DNA of 64,000 bases from Haloterrigena gelatinilytica (GTDB taxonomy: Archaea; Halobacteriota; Halobacteria; Halobacteriales; Natrialbaceae). Position 1 is the stretch's first letter, and each line of letters starts with the position of its first letter. Below, in pieces: positions 50,944-63,957 of the stretch. The position numbers and the translations under genes are program-made. The notes below the pieces were generated by a model. That model had not been told where the DNA came from. It ran no database searches and worked only from the letters and a program-made list of their open reading frames with translations. The DNA lies in assembly GCF_013342145.1 (NCBI RefSeq), contig NZ_JABUQZ010000001.1, positions 2,914,001-2,978,000 of the forward strand. Reading direction: 5' to 3'.

Positions 50944-51942
50944 ATGCAGTCAGACGTGCTTATTGAGTCGATCGACACGCACACAGGTGGCGAGCCGACT
51001 CGCATTATCACTGGCGGCCTCAACCGAGAAGTGTTCGAGGGCGGAACGGTCCAAGAGCAACGCGATAAGTTTGCCGAAGAACTCGACCACTTGCGTGAGT
51101 TCCTGATGAAGGAACCACGGGGCCATGACGATATGTTCGGAGCGATTACGGTCCCGCCCTCTCGTGACGACGCAGATCTCGGATTGTTCTTCATGGATAA
51201 CGAGGGATACCTCGACATGTGTGGGCACGGGACAATGGGTGTCGTGACCGCATTGATAGAAACGGGACAACTGGAAGCGAAATCACAGTTACGAATCGAA
51301 ACGCCAGCAGGTGTCGTCTCAGCGCGTCCAGAGATGAGTGAGGACGGGAGGGTCGACCGAGTTGCTGTCCAGAACGTCACCTCATATATTATCGATAAAG
51401 TCGAAGTCACTCTGTCGCTTGGCGGCAGATCGATCGTAGTTCCGGTAGACGTTGTCCACGCTGGTAACGTATTCGCACTCGTCCCTGCGTCCGCAGTTGA
51501 CCTCGCAGTCGCGACGGAGAATACGGACGAATTCGTGGAATTAGGCCTTGAAATCCGGCGGACCATCAACCAAGAGATCGACCTTCGAGACCCACTTTCT
51601 GGAAAAGGTACGACAGTAGATATTACGGAGTTCTACGAGTCAGACAACGACGCCGACCGAAACGTCGTTATTTTCGGCGAAGGGCAAGTCGATCGTTCCC
51701 CGTGCGGAACCGGGACTTGTGCCAAAATGACCCTTCTTCACGAGAGGGAGGAACTCGACCTTACCGAGCCGTACCAGTACGAAAGCGTGATCGGAACGCG
51801 TTTCGAAGGCGAACTCCAGGACCACGAGGACAGAGACGGCACTCGCGTAATGACATCGGAGGTTGCTGGATCCGCGTATATCGTCGCGACCCACAAGTTC
51901 TTACGTGATTCTGAAGACTCGGTCCCGGGCTTTAGTGTCTAG
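50944..51942 (+). CDS. proline racemase / hydroxyproline epimerase
   Basis: A 332-residue PrdF-type protein. Both catalytic cysteines are present: Cys 93 in DMCGHGTMG and Cys 254 in DRSPCGTGTCA. Trans-3-hydroxyproline dehydratases have Thr instead of the second Cys, so this should be a racemase or 4-hydroxyproline epimerase. The proline catabolic genes nearby fit conversion of D-proline or hydroxyproline before oxidation. The TATA box suggests its own promoter. Confidence 0.9.
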   Translation: MQSDVLIESIDTHTGGEPTRIITGGLNREVFEGGTVQEQRDKFAEELDHLREFLMKEPRGHDDMFGAITVPPSRDDADLGLFFMDNEGYLDMCGHGTMGVVTALIETGQLEAKSQLRIETPAGVVSARPEMSEDGRVDRVAVQNVTSYIIDKVEVTLSLGGRSIVVPVDVVHAGNVFALVPASAVDLAVATENTDEFVELGLEIRRTINQEIDLRDPLSGKGTTVDITEFYESDNDADRNVVIFGEGQVDRSPCGTGTCAKMTLLHEREELDLTEPYQYESVIGTRFEGELQDHEDRDGTRVMTSEVAGSAYIVATHKFLRDSEDSVPGFSV

Positions 51943-52663
51943 ACTCGATATCACATCGAGACTGAGAAATACGGATCGCTGATTTCGCTACTGACCTTCC
52001 CCAACTACGAGCGCTCGTTCGCCGAACTCGCGTCCGTCGAACGGACAACTGGAACCGCGGTCACGAACAATCGCAGTACAGCGGAGCTGTCGGAGCACGA
52101 GCCGGTTCTGCTCGTACTGCGGTGATCGGATAGACGAGACCACCCGCAGCGGCCTCCCCCGTCGCGTTTGTGCGAACTGATCGCACGATCTACGCCTTCC
52201 CAAACCCACTGACAGCGAACCCGTAGATTCCTCGAGGAACGCACCGGTAAAACCGAGTCGTGGGCTCGAGTAGACCCAGGCGAAGCACTGATCGAACCGT
52301 TCGGTCGGTTCGGCTACGAAGTGACGCTTAGGGACGACGAGAGGCTTCTCGACGTACTACGGATTTCGACGTACCGACACATATCGTCGGGCTCGGCCGA
52401 GTATCGGGAACGGGGCTAGCGATCCGATCGAAGAGGACGTGAGTCTCCAGACGTGACATCGGCATCTGGTCGAGTGGTATCTCCGGAACGAATTCGCCAA
52501 CTTCGATATTTTCAAGACTGTGTGTGACAACGACGATAGATGGCTGTCAGTCGAATGAGCACGTCAGCGACTCGAGTACAACTCGCCGGACAATGGCGCA
52601 GTGTGGAGTCTACCATCAGGATGTGGAGAGCTCACCCGGTTACGAAATCACGGAGAGTATAGA
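51943..52663. other. intergenic region with gene-like fragments, nothing intact
   Basis: About 0.7 kb. A Cys-rich piece at about 52100-52170 (SRFCSYCGDRIDETTRSGLP then RRVCAN) looks like part of a zinc ribbon. At about 52229-52420 there is an open stretch (ESWARVDPGEALIEPFGRFG) with no start codon. Both may be relics of a lost gene; none can be named. Confidence 0.4.
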
Positions 52664-53575
52664 ATGTCGACAGTCAGAGACGTTCGGGATCTGGGTCTTC
52701 TCGCACTGTTATGGGGTACCATCTTTCCAGCAGCCGAAATCGGGCTTTCGACGTTCCCGCCGCTTCTGTTGATGGCATTGCGATTCGACGTGGCCAGCCT
52801 ACTTATGATCGGGTACGTCGTCCTTCGGAGTGAGGACTGGAGACCGCGTTCACGAGGCGACGTGCTTGCGATCGTTGCTGGCGGCGTGTTGTGGACTGTA
52901 ATCGGCAACGGTGTCTGGTACATCGGCCAGGCCCTGACCACGAGCGTTTTCTCGGGCATAATGACTAGTCTCGTTCCGGTGTTAACAGCCGGGTTCTCGT
53001 GGGTACTCCTTCCTAAAGAGCGCCTTCGCCCCCTCTCGATCGCTGGCTTGGGGATCGGATTCGTCGGTGTGCTGGTTATGCTGGTTCCGTCCGGAACGAT
53101 TGCGTTCACCGAGGGCCTGCTGGGCAAAGCAATTCTATTCGGGGGCGCGGGTGGCGTCGCGCTGGCGAGTGTGCTGATTCGATACGCCGACATGTCTCTC
53201 TCCAGTTCAGTGCAAACAGCTTGGTCAGCGGCCCTCGGTGCAGTCCTTTTACACGTCCTGAGCCCACTATTTGGAGAGACGTGGAGCGGTGAGGTGCCAC
53301 TGATTGCTGGCGTGGCAGTCGCCTATCTCGGTGTCATCTCGACGGTCGTTGCGTATCTGCTCTATTTTTCACTGCTCCAGCGTCGTCCCTCGTTCGAGGT
53401 GACACTTGTGATGTATGTGTCTCCTGTAGTTGCTGCGATTACCGGGTGGCTTCTGTTCGGGGAGCCAATCACGTTCCCAATGGTCGGAGGGTTCCTCCTC
53501 GTAGTTGCGGGGTTCTCACTGATGAAACGCGAAGAGATTCGGACAGAGCTCACTCGATACGGAATTGTCGACTGA
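52664..53575 (+). CDS. EamA/DMT-family transporter
   Basis: A 303-residue integral membrane protein with ten helices in two EamA repeats, about 5-135 (LALLWGTIFPAAEIGLSTFP, SVFSGIMTSLVPVLTAGFSW) and 150-295 (LYFSLLQRRPSFEVTLVMYV, FGEPITFPMVGGFLLVVAGF). DMT exporters of this kind often export amino acids or precursors. ATG 52664 (MSTVRDVRD). It is close to the proline block but may be independent. Confidence 0.88.
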   Translation: MSTVRDVRDLGLLALLWGTIFPAAEIGLSTFPPLLLMALRFDVASLLMIGYVVLRSEDWRPRSRGDVLAIVAGGVLWTVIGNGVWYIGQALTTSVFSGIMTSLVPVLTAGFSWVLLPKERLRPLSIAGLGIGFVGVLVMLVPSGTIAFTEGLLGKAILFGGAGGVALASVLIRYADMSLSSSVQTAWSAALGAVLLHVLSPLFGETWSGEVPLIAGVAVAYLGVISTVVAYLLYFSLLQRRPSFEVTLVMYVSPVVAAITGWLLFGEPITFPMVGGFLLVVAGFSLMKREEIRTELTRYGIVD

Positions 53576-53945
53576 TCTGCACAATCTTGAATGAAAAAGA
53601 GTGCTACTATCTACTGTGCTGTGCGGCCACCTCACCGAAACGGCCCACCCGTGTTGACGCCGTTTGCCGCGTACACTCCCTGCATTTCAGTGGGATATAG
53701 CACGATCACCGCTTCGTCGTTCTGTTGACCGACACCGTACGTCCGGTTTCATCGAAACGATGTGACCGACGAGTACGGCCGCGAACGCCTCGTGGCGAGT
53801 ACTAGGGTCGGCTGAGTTCTGAACAGATACGTTCGGAAATGTATCGGCTCACGTATCTCTGCGTGATCGACGGCTGGTCCGCACGATTGCGAGCCGGTGG
53901 TTTCCGAGGCGACGAATTACGGCCACTATTCCGAGTGTCCTAGTA

Positions 53946-54517
53946 GTGTTCGTCGCCTACATCGGCGTCGAGTTCGTCGGACTGTACGCGCTGGTCGTCT
54001 TCGGCCAGGACGGTATCGAGGACCCGAACAACGTCGTGCCGCTGCTCACGCTCGAGTTCCCTCCTGGTGCGATCGCGGGGATCACCCTGGCGGCCGCACT
54101 CGCCGCGATGCCGTCCAGCGCCGACTCGCACAGAACACGCCGATCCACACGCTCGTCCTCGACTATGCCTGGGGCGGCCTCGGCGCGGCCATCGGCCCAC
54201 CGCTCATCGTGTCGCTGTGGTGGAAGCGCATCACCGCCAAAGGCTCGGTTGCGAGTATGATCGTCGGAGCCCTGACGATGATCGTCTGAATCCAGCTTTC
54301 GAGCATCCTCGAAATATTCGGGCTCATGAGTGCTATCGAGGGGTCGGTGCTCCTCGTGGGACTCGTCACCGACGACGAGCTCGTCCTCGCGTTCACCTCC
54401 TCGACGATCACGCTCATCGTCGTCTCGCTCGTCACGGAGCCGCCGGAGAGCGTCGCGAGCTGGGTCACGCAGCGGAGACGCAAAGCTACTGCTCGCATCA
54501 CGGGCTCCGATCGATAG
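53946..54517 (+). pseudogene. Na+/solute symporter (SSS/PutP-like) remnant
   Basis: Pieces of a sodium:solute symporter. One frame gives YIGVEFVGLYALVVFGQDGI, then LLTLEFPPGAIAGITLAAAL and AAMPSSADS (SSS helix 8/9 signature AAIMSTADSQ). Another gives IHTLVLDYAWGGLGAAIGPP, then LIVSLWWKRITAKGSVASM and a stop at 54287-54289. A further frame reads LAFTSSTITLIVVSLVTEPP. N-terminal helices are missing and the frame changes at least twice. This is the likely former proline symporter (PutP) of the block, now decayed. Confidence 0.75.
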
Positions 54518-55200
54518 TCGTGTGCGCTCGAGAGAGTCTCGGGGATGGTGTTCGTCCTTACGGATTGCTATAGTGGTTTGGGAAACAGTATATTCTCCAT
54601 TTTATCGGACTAGTTATGTATTTATTCGCGTTGCGGCTTTCACATCAGTCGGCTTCAGGACCGACTGTGCTGGGACAGGTATCACTCGACCGTATTCTCG
54701 CTCGAGAAGCACAGTTGCTGCTCCGTGTTCCGTTCCACTCCTGGAAGAACGTACGTGTAGTGTCCGTTTCCCGTAATCGGTAGTGACGCAACTCACTGCA
54801 CTCGTGAACAGCGCCATCCAGTCAAGACGACGTCTCATCGGGTGAATCTCGGCTTCGTGTCTTCGCTCATTTACCGACGATTAATTTTGGGAGATTCACT
54901 CGAGTCGAACCAGATCACGAACCGGGTTCGACTATCGATTGATGCCAATTCTATGCTCAATGAGTAGTTTTTGAAAGCGAGGGGAAGATGGAGCTGATAT
55001 CTTGGTGAGTGACTATAGCCATCCGTTGTGCTCGTACCGGCATCGCCTCTATCACCCCGAAAGCGGCCGCGGGATCGCTCTCGTATTCAGGACACTCTTG
55101 GACGATTCTGTTGTACGGGCCGCTGTAACGCCAATCGGCGGGACCGAGCCGCGGTCAGACCACTATCAGTCCTCGAGAACTACTGCTATAAATACGAGTA
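54518..55200. other. AT-rich intergenic region, no gene seen
   Basis: Lies between the symporter relic and the rRNA operon terminator. No frame has protein-like composition. It may hold more decayed sequence from the symporter side, but I cannot match any. Confidence 0.5.
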
Positions 55201-55228
55201 GCCCCGCACAGCCGATGCTGTGCGGGGC
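55201..55228 (-). terminator. rRNA operon terminator hairpin
   Basis: Perfect 11-bp stem GCCCCGCACAG / CTGTGCGGGGC with loop CCGATG, about 20 bp beyond the 3' end of 5S (minus strand). It has the expected place and strength of the operon terminator. Confidence 0.75.
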
Positions 55229-55248
55229 GTGATGATGAAGTATGAGTG

Positions 55249-55370
55249 GATGGCGGCGAATCGGGTCTCCCAGAGGGTCGCCCACTCCAGTACTCGCCGA
55301 AACGCAGGCGGGCTTAACGTCCGTGTTCGGGATGGGTACGGGTGGAACCCCGCCGCTGTGGCCGCCGAAC
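55249..55370 (-). rRNA. 5S rRNA
   Basis: About 122 nt. Read on the minus strand it holds the core CCCGTACCCATCCCGAACAC, followed by GGCGAGTACTGGAGTGGGCG and ending TTCGCCGCCA, as in haloarchaeal 5S. Ends are approximate within a few bases. Last gene of the rRNA operon. Confidence 0.9.
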
Positions 55371-55442
55371 GCCGATCAGCGGAATCGAACCGCCGCAATA
55401 CCAATATCGGTGGTGTATCGACCGTAGTGTACGTGTAGTCCA

Positions 55443-55485
55443 GTTTGCGTCCGGACCCGTTCACCGCGTCACGGATCCAATGCGA
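55443..55485. other. 23S processing stem, 3' half (partner 58421-58468)
   Basis: The sequence containing GTCCGGACCCGTTCACCGCG (about 55450-55469) is complementary to GTGACCCGGGAACGGGTCC and flanking sequence at about 58434-58466, with short mismatches. This is the long stem enclosing pre-23S, cut at a bulge-helix-bulge in archaea. Confidence 0.65.
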
Positions 55486-55499
55486 TTGTAGTTATGAGT

Positions 55500-58396
<2,897 letters not shown>

Positions 58397-58615
58397 GTTC
58401 ATCGGATCGGCATTGCACCGAAGTGCAATGATATGTGACCCGGGAACGGGTCCAGTGGACGCCTGGACTACACGTACACACGGTCTCATCTGCACGCCGT
58501 AGACGCGGCATGCATTAACCCTTCCAGCCACGTTTACGGGCTGGTGCATCGTTCGTTCGGATTAGATCGAAATCGCCTGCCCCTTAAGGGGCACGATTCG
58601 ATCCGCTCCGAGCCA

Positions 58616-58683
58616 TGGACCCACATTCGAACCCTGGGCATCCTCCTTGCAAAGGAGGCACTCTACCACTGAGCTATGGGCCC
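58616..58683 (-). tRNA. tRNA-Ala (TGC), T-stem 3' strand missing 4 nt
   Basis: It lies in the 16S-23S spacer as in most archaea. Acceptor stem GGGCCCA/TGGGTCC, D arm GCTCAGTGGTAGAGT, and anticodon stem-loop CCTCC-TTTGCAA-GGAGG with anticodon TGC are normal. The T arm reads CAGGG-TTCGAAT-G and then goes straight to TGGGTCC; CCCT of the expected CCCTG partner strand is missing, giving 68 nt instead of 72. As written it cannot form a T stem. It is either a damaged copy or an assembly error at a GC-rich hairpin. Confidence 0.85.
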
Positions 58684-58718
58684 ACGTCCACCCAGAGGGG
58701 TGGACAGAGCGCGAAAGT

Positions 58719-58753
58719 GTTAGCCTTGGTAGTTCTAAGGTGCCCGATCGGCC
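58719..58753. other. 16S processing stem, one half (partner 60378-60412)
   Basis: GTTAGCCTTGGTAGTTC and following pairs with the sequence at 60378-60412 upstream of 16S; the two 35-nt halves match at most positions with a central bulge. This is the archaeal pre-16S processing helix with bulge-helix-bulge. Confidence 0.8.
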
Positions 58754-58817
58754 AAACGGATGGTCGATCGAACGTGGAAACCGCTAGTGAGCCAGGCCGT
58801 CGGCCTGGTCTCGGTCT

Positions 58818-60281
<1,464 letters not shown>

Positions 60282-60377
60282 GCTATCTGTCTCCCCAGTT
60301 GGGGAGGATTTGTTGGCGGTGAATGTTAAGATACACACTCACACATGGGTCCACGTTCGGTGACCGCAATGATCGTC

Positions 60378-60412
60378 GACCGATCGGGCGTCACCGAACT
60401 ACCAAGGCTAAC
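60378..60412. other. 16S processing stem, leader half
   Basis: Partner of 58719-58753, in the operon leader about 100-130 nt before mature 16S. Confidence 0.75.
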
Positions 60413-60464
60413 ATCAGACCCCTTCTGTACGGCGGACCGCAGGGGAAGGGTCCTCATCTTCTGC

Positions 60465-60473
60465 GTATTATAC
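60465..60473 (-). promoter_or_regulatory. probable rRNA operon promoter (TATA) with upstream second one
   Basis: GTATAATAC on the minus strand at 60465-60473 would start transcription near 60440, giving a leader of about 160 nt before 16S. A second TATA-like CATTATACATT lies at about 60544-60554. Tandem promoters are usual for haloarchaeal rRNA operons. Confidence 0.6.
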
Positions 60474-60559
60474 CACAATCGCTGGTTACTACTTAAGGCC
60501 TCTGAATCGGAACTCCAAAGGTAGGTACTACCATACAAGATACAATGTATAATGATTGT

Positions 60560-61237
60560 GTTTCCGCCCGAACTATTCCAATAACTCGAGACCACAGTCG
60601 TAGCTAAATTCCGTTTCGAGCGCCGCTGAGCGAGGATGCTCGTCCACGAAGCTAACTCGGCCCTCGAGTGCGCCAACGGACGGCTTTCGAGACGATCCCG
60701 ATGATCGCGGCTGGCGGCGACTCGCCTGCCGGGAAACGGCGTCCACGCTGGCTGATTTTCGTTCGTGGGTCACGCGTACGCGTGCGCTCTCTGTTTCCGG
60801 ATCGGTCGCTTCGTCCGTTACCGAGAACCGACGACCCTCACAGCCTCGAGTCAGCCCGATCACGAAACTTGCAAACTCGGCTATCGCGAAAGACGATCTC
60901 GGACGCATTCGGGCTACACCTCGAGCAGTTTCGAATCACTCTCAAGACGACGCGAAGACGATCCTTCTCGCCCGGTATGCGATGCTACGCGGGTATCGAT
61001 CTCTCCCAGACCGCAGCTGACGTCGCGTTCCTCACTCGCGGCGCGACTCGTTCGGTACGATCGAGTCGGTCGTATTGCTGCTCGCGGGCTCTCCTTCGCG
61101 TGATTCACAGCAGAAGAAAGTAAGTCCGATTAGAACCGTCTCGAGGTGGTTTCACTCGCTGCGCTCGCGAGTACACCGTTCAGAGCGTAAATCCTCACCA
61201 CAGGTCCCGCGACTCAAAACGAAGTCCACGCAAAAGT
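60560..61237. other. intergenic region upstream of the rRNA operon, no confident gene
   Basis: A 111-codon minus-strand frame (60573-60908) ends with a protein-like piece VGALEGRVSFVDEHPRSAAL then ETEFSYDCGLELLE, but its N-terminal half is not. It could be the tail of a decayed gene. Nothing else is recognised. Confidence 0.45.
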
Positions 61238-61271
61238 ATGGGCCGACTCGGATTCGAACCACCTCGAGACG
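61238..61271. repeat. tRNA-Ile 3'-end copy and T-arm-headed repeat
   Basis: 61238-61260 repeats the 3' end of tRNA-Ile (61375-61397) with 2 differences in 23, and 61250-61271 matches the element at 11171-11192 (19 of 22). It is followed by a CCGGG...CCCGG hairpin (about 61275-61302). Confidence 0.65.
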
Positions 61272-61375
61272 TTCCGGGTCGCTCACTGCGTTCGCTCCCG
61301 GCGTGCGACTCGCGTAGTTAAAACCCGGGTCGGATTCCGTAGTTGCGGCTCACGGATTTGTTCGTCGCAAGAATA

Positions 61376-61449
61376 TGGGCCAACTCGGATTTGAACCGAG
61401 AGCCTCCACCTTATCAGAGTGGCGCTCAACCTAATTGAGCTATTGGCCC
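61376..61449 (-). tRNA. tRNA-Ile (GAT)
   Basis: A 74-nt tRNA on the minus strand: acceptor stem GGGCCAA/TTGGCCC, D arm GCTCAATTAGGTTGAGC, anticodon stem-loop CCACT-CTGATAA-GGTGG (anticodon GAT), T arm CTCGGTTCAAATCCGAG, discriminator A. All stems pair. It is downstream of fxsA on the same strand. Confidence 0.95.
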
Positions 61450-61518
61450 GCGCTTCGCACTCAATAGTTGCGGGGTGGAACGTTTAAGCGTTTCTTTCTT
61501 CGGGCCCCGTGCGAACCG

Positions 61519-62130
61519 CTACCGGGCGGAGGGGTCGTCGTCTAGATCCTCTCCGGAATCGGAGGGCCGCTCGTCGCCGAAATCGATCGTGTACGAGTCC
61601 TCGTCGGCGCGGTCGTCGACCGTGTAGTCGTCGGCGCCGAGGTCGTACGTCCCGCTGTCGGTCGAGCCGCCGTCACTGGAACTCCCGCCTCGAGTCGCCC
61701 CCTCATTGGGAAAGCCGAAGGTCCAGACCTTGCCGCTGGCGAAGCCGCCGGTCTTCTTGTCCGCGTAGGGGACGATCACGAACCGTTTGAGGGCGGCCCG
61801 GATCGGAACGCGAGTGATCGGGACGGCCAGCAGGAAGCCGATGGCGTCCGTGACGAGGCCGGGCGTCAGCAGGAAGGCCCCGGCGGCGATCAGGAGTCCG
61901 CCGTCGAGCAGTTCGTTGGTCGGGGGTCGCCCCTCGGCCAGCGACCGCTGCATCTTCCCGATAGTTCGGCGACCCTCGGCACGGACGAGCAGCATGCCGA
62001 CGAGTCCGGTCAGGACGACGAGCAGCACCATCCCGACCCAGGTAAGCGCGCCGAACTGGGTGACGAGGAACCCGAGTAACACCGCATCGAGGAACGGGAT
62101 GAGCAATAACGCGGCAATCCACCGGAGCAT
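61519..62130 (-). CDS. fxsA: FxsA family membrane protein
   Basis: A 203-residue protein. The N-terminal FxsA domain (about 1-125) has four helices, with IAALLLIPFLDAVLLGFLVT, GGLLIAAGAFLLTPGLVTDA and IGFLLAVPITRVPIRAALKR. The tail is Ser/Gly/Asp-rich and acidic (about 145-203). FxsA of bacteria and archaea is a small inner-membrane protein of unclear role; overproduction of E. coli FxsA affects phage exclusion. The acid tail is a halophile feature. Confidence 0.9.
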   Translation of the reverse strand: MLRWIAALLLIPFLDAVLLGFLVTQFGALTWVGMVLLVVLTGLVGMLLVRAEGRRTIGKMQRSLAEGRPPTNELLDGGLLIAAGAFLLTPGLVTDAIGFLLAVPITRVPIRAALKRFVIVPYADKKTGGFASGKVWTFGFPNEGATRGGSSSDGGSTDSGTYDLGADDYTVDDRADEDSYTIDFGDERPSDSGEDLDDDPSAR

Positions 62131-62307
62131 ACGTCGACATAGCCGGCGGAGGGTGAAAACGCTTTACTCTCACTACACGTCCGCGGAACGACCGTTTCGG
62201 AACGGGTTCGCTCGCCGGAAGTCCGATCTCGCCGGTCCCGAAATTGCGCCGGTCAGCGGCGGTTCCGCAGTCGAAGGGCTTACGCCCGCAACAGCCGAGA
62301 CTCCGGT

Positions 62308-63957
62308 ATGGACGACCAGACGCGCGTCGAGTGGCGCGACTGGGGACAGGACGCCTTCGACGAGGCGGCGGAGGCGGACGCCCCGGTTTTGCTCTCGCTC
62401 ACCGCGACGTGGTGTGATCACTGCCACGAGATGGACGCGGAGACCTACGCGGAGCCTCGCATCGCGGCGAATATCAACGACAGTTTCGTCCCCGTTCGGG
62501 TCGACGTCGATCGCCATCCGCGCGTGCGCGATCGGTACAATATGGGCGGGTTCCCGTCGACGGTCTTTCTGGCCCCGGACGGAACGGTCCTGACCGGCGC
62601 GGGCTATCTCGGACCCGATGGCATGCGACAGGTGCTCGACAGCGTTCGAACGATGTGGCAGACGAAAGGCAGCGGCGCCGGTCGCGTCCCGCGCCCGCTT
62701 CGCGAGGACAACCCGCCCGCGGGTCGGCTCACGAGCGACGTCGAGTCGGCGATGCTCGGCCAGCTGACCGAGGCCTACGACGAGGTCGCCGGCGGCTGGG
62801 GCGGGAGTCCGAAGTTCCCGCTGCCCGACGCCCTCGAGTTCGCCCTCAAGCGCGATCGGGAGATGGCCCTGCGCTCTTTCGACGCGGTCAGCGCGAACCT
62901 GTTGGACGAGTACGACGGGGGCTTCTACCGGTTCGCGGCCGAACGCGACTGGGCCGGACTCCAACACGAGAAGCTCTTGGATACCAACGGCGCGCTCGTG
63001 CGCGCGTTCGCCAACGCCTACCTGCTGACGGGCAAAGACGAGTACCGCGAGCCAGCCGAGCGGACCGTCGACTACCTCACGACGACGCTGTGGAACGACG
63101 AGGCCGACGCCTTCGCGAACAGTCAGGCGCCCGGCGAGGACGACGCCCACACGATCGACGCGACCGATCGGTCGATGGCAGACGAGCCGCCGGTCGACGA
63201 GGGCGTCTTCGCCGGCCCGAACGGGCTGGCGATCGAGGGGCTGCTCACCTACCACGCCTACACCGACGACGAGCGGGCGCGCCGGTACGCCGAACGCGCG
63301 CTCGAGACCCTACAAGACGACCTGCTCGAGGACGGCGTCGCCGTCCACGCGCTCGAGGGCGATGTCGAACGCGACGCGGACGGCGAGCCGATACCGCTGC
63401 TCGCGAACCAGGCCCGCGTCCTGTCGGCGCTGACGACGACCGCGAGCGTCCTCGAGACGGACGCGCTGACGGACGCGACCGCGGTCGCGGACGCGACGAT
63501 CGATCGGCTCCGCGACGGGGAGTCGTTCCTCGACGGACCGGCGTCGGGGGCCGGGCTCCTCGAACGCCCGCTTCGGCCGCTGGATACGAACGTCGCGCTC
63601 GCGGACGCGCTGCTGGAGGTCGCGGTCCTGACCGGCGAGGAGCGGTACCGCGAGGTCGCCCGGGAGACGCTCGAGGCCTTCGCGGGCGCGAGCGACCGCT
63701 TCGGCGTCCAGATGGCTCGCTACGCGACCGCCGTCTCGCGGCTGCTCGAGGGACCGCTGGTGATCCGCGTCGCGGCCGACCCCGGAACCGACCTCCATCG
63801 GGCCGCCCTGCGAATGGCGGACCACGAGAAGGTCGTCGTTCCCGCCGCCGACGACCTCGAGGCGGGGCTGGCGCGGGTCGAACGCGGCGATCAGCGCTCG
63901 GACACTGCCGAAACCCCCGCCGAGTTGAGCGAACGCGTCCAGTCGGTCCTCGAGTAA
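62308..63957 (+). CDS. thioredoxin-domain protein, DUF255/YyaL (SPATA20-like)
   Basis: A 549-residue protein: N-terminal thioredoxin-like DUF255 (about 1-120) with the CxxC active site LLSLTATWCDHCHEMDAETY, and cis-Pro GGFPSTVFL. Then an (alpha/alpha)6 barrel-like C-terminal part (about 150-530), with KLLDTNGALVRAFANAYLLT and DEGVFAGPNGLAIEGLL. This is the bacterial/archaeal relative of human SPATA20, shorter than the 700-residue bacterial forms. Redox role inferred from CDHC. Confidence 0.9.
   Translation: MDDQTRVEWRDWGQDAFDEAAEADAPVLLSLTATWCDHCHEMDAETYAEPRIAANINDSFVPVRVDVDRHPRVRDRYNMGGFPSTVFLAPDGTVLTGAGYLGPDGMRQVLDSVRTMWQTKGSGAGRVPRPLREDNPPAGRLTSDVESAMLGQLTEAYDEVAGGWGGSPKFPLPDALEFALKRDREMALRSFDAVSANLLDEYDGGFYRFAAERDWAGLQHEKLLDTNGALVRAFANAYLLTGKDEYREPAERTVDYLTTTLWNDEADAFANSQAPGEDDAHTIDATDRSMADEPPVDEGVFAGPNGLAIEGLLTYHAYTDDERARRYAERALETLQDDLLEDGVAVHALEGDVERDADGEPIPLLANQARVLSALTTTASVLETDALTDATAVADATIDRLRDGESFLDGPASGAGLLERPLRPLDTNVALADALLEVAVLTGEERYREVARETLEAFAGASDRFGVQMARYATAVSRLLEGPLVIRVAADPGTDLHRAALRMADHEKVVVPAADDLEAGLARVERGDQRSDTAETPAELSERVQSVLE

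Noticed and set aside
58397-58615. Hairpin CATTGCAC/GTGCAATG near 58414-58433 as a member of the palindrome set
   Set aside because: It has a 4-nt loop and lies in the pre-23S leader, so it is part of rRNA processing structure.
60573-60908. 111-codon minus-strand frame upstream of the rRNA operon
   Set aside because: Only the C-terminal 30 residues look protein-like and no family is recognised, so it is kept as a possible relic, not a gene.
62173-63255. 360-codon minus-strand frame opposite the DUF255 gene
   Set aside because: A shadow frame; the plus-strand thioredoxin-domain protein is well supported.
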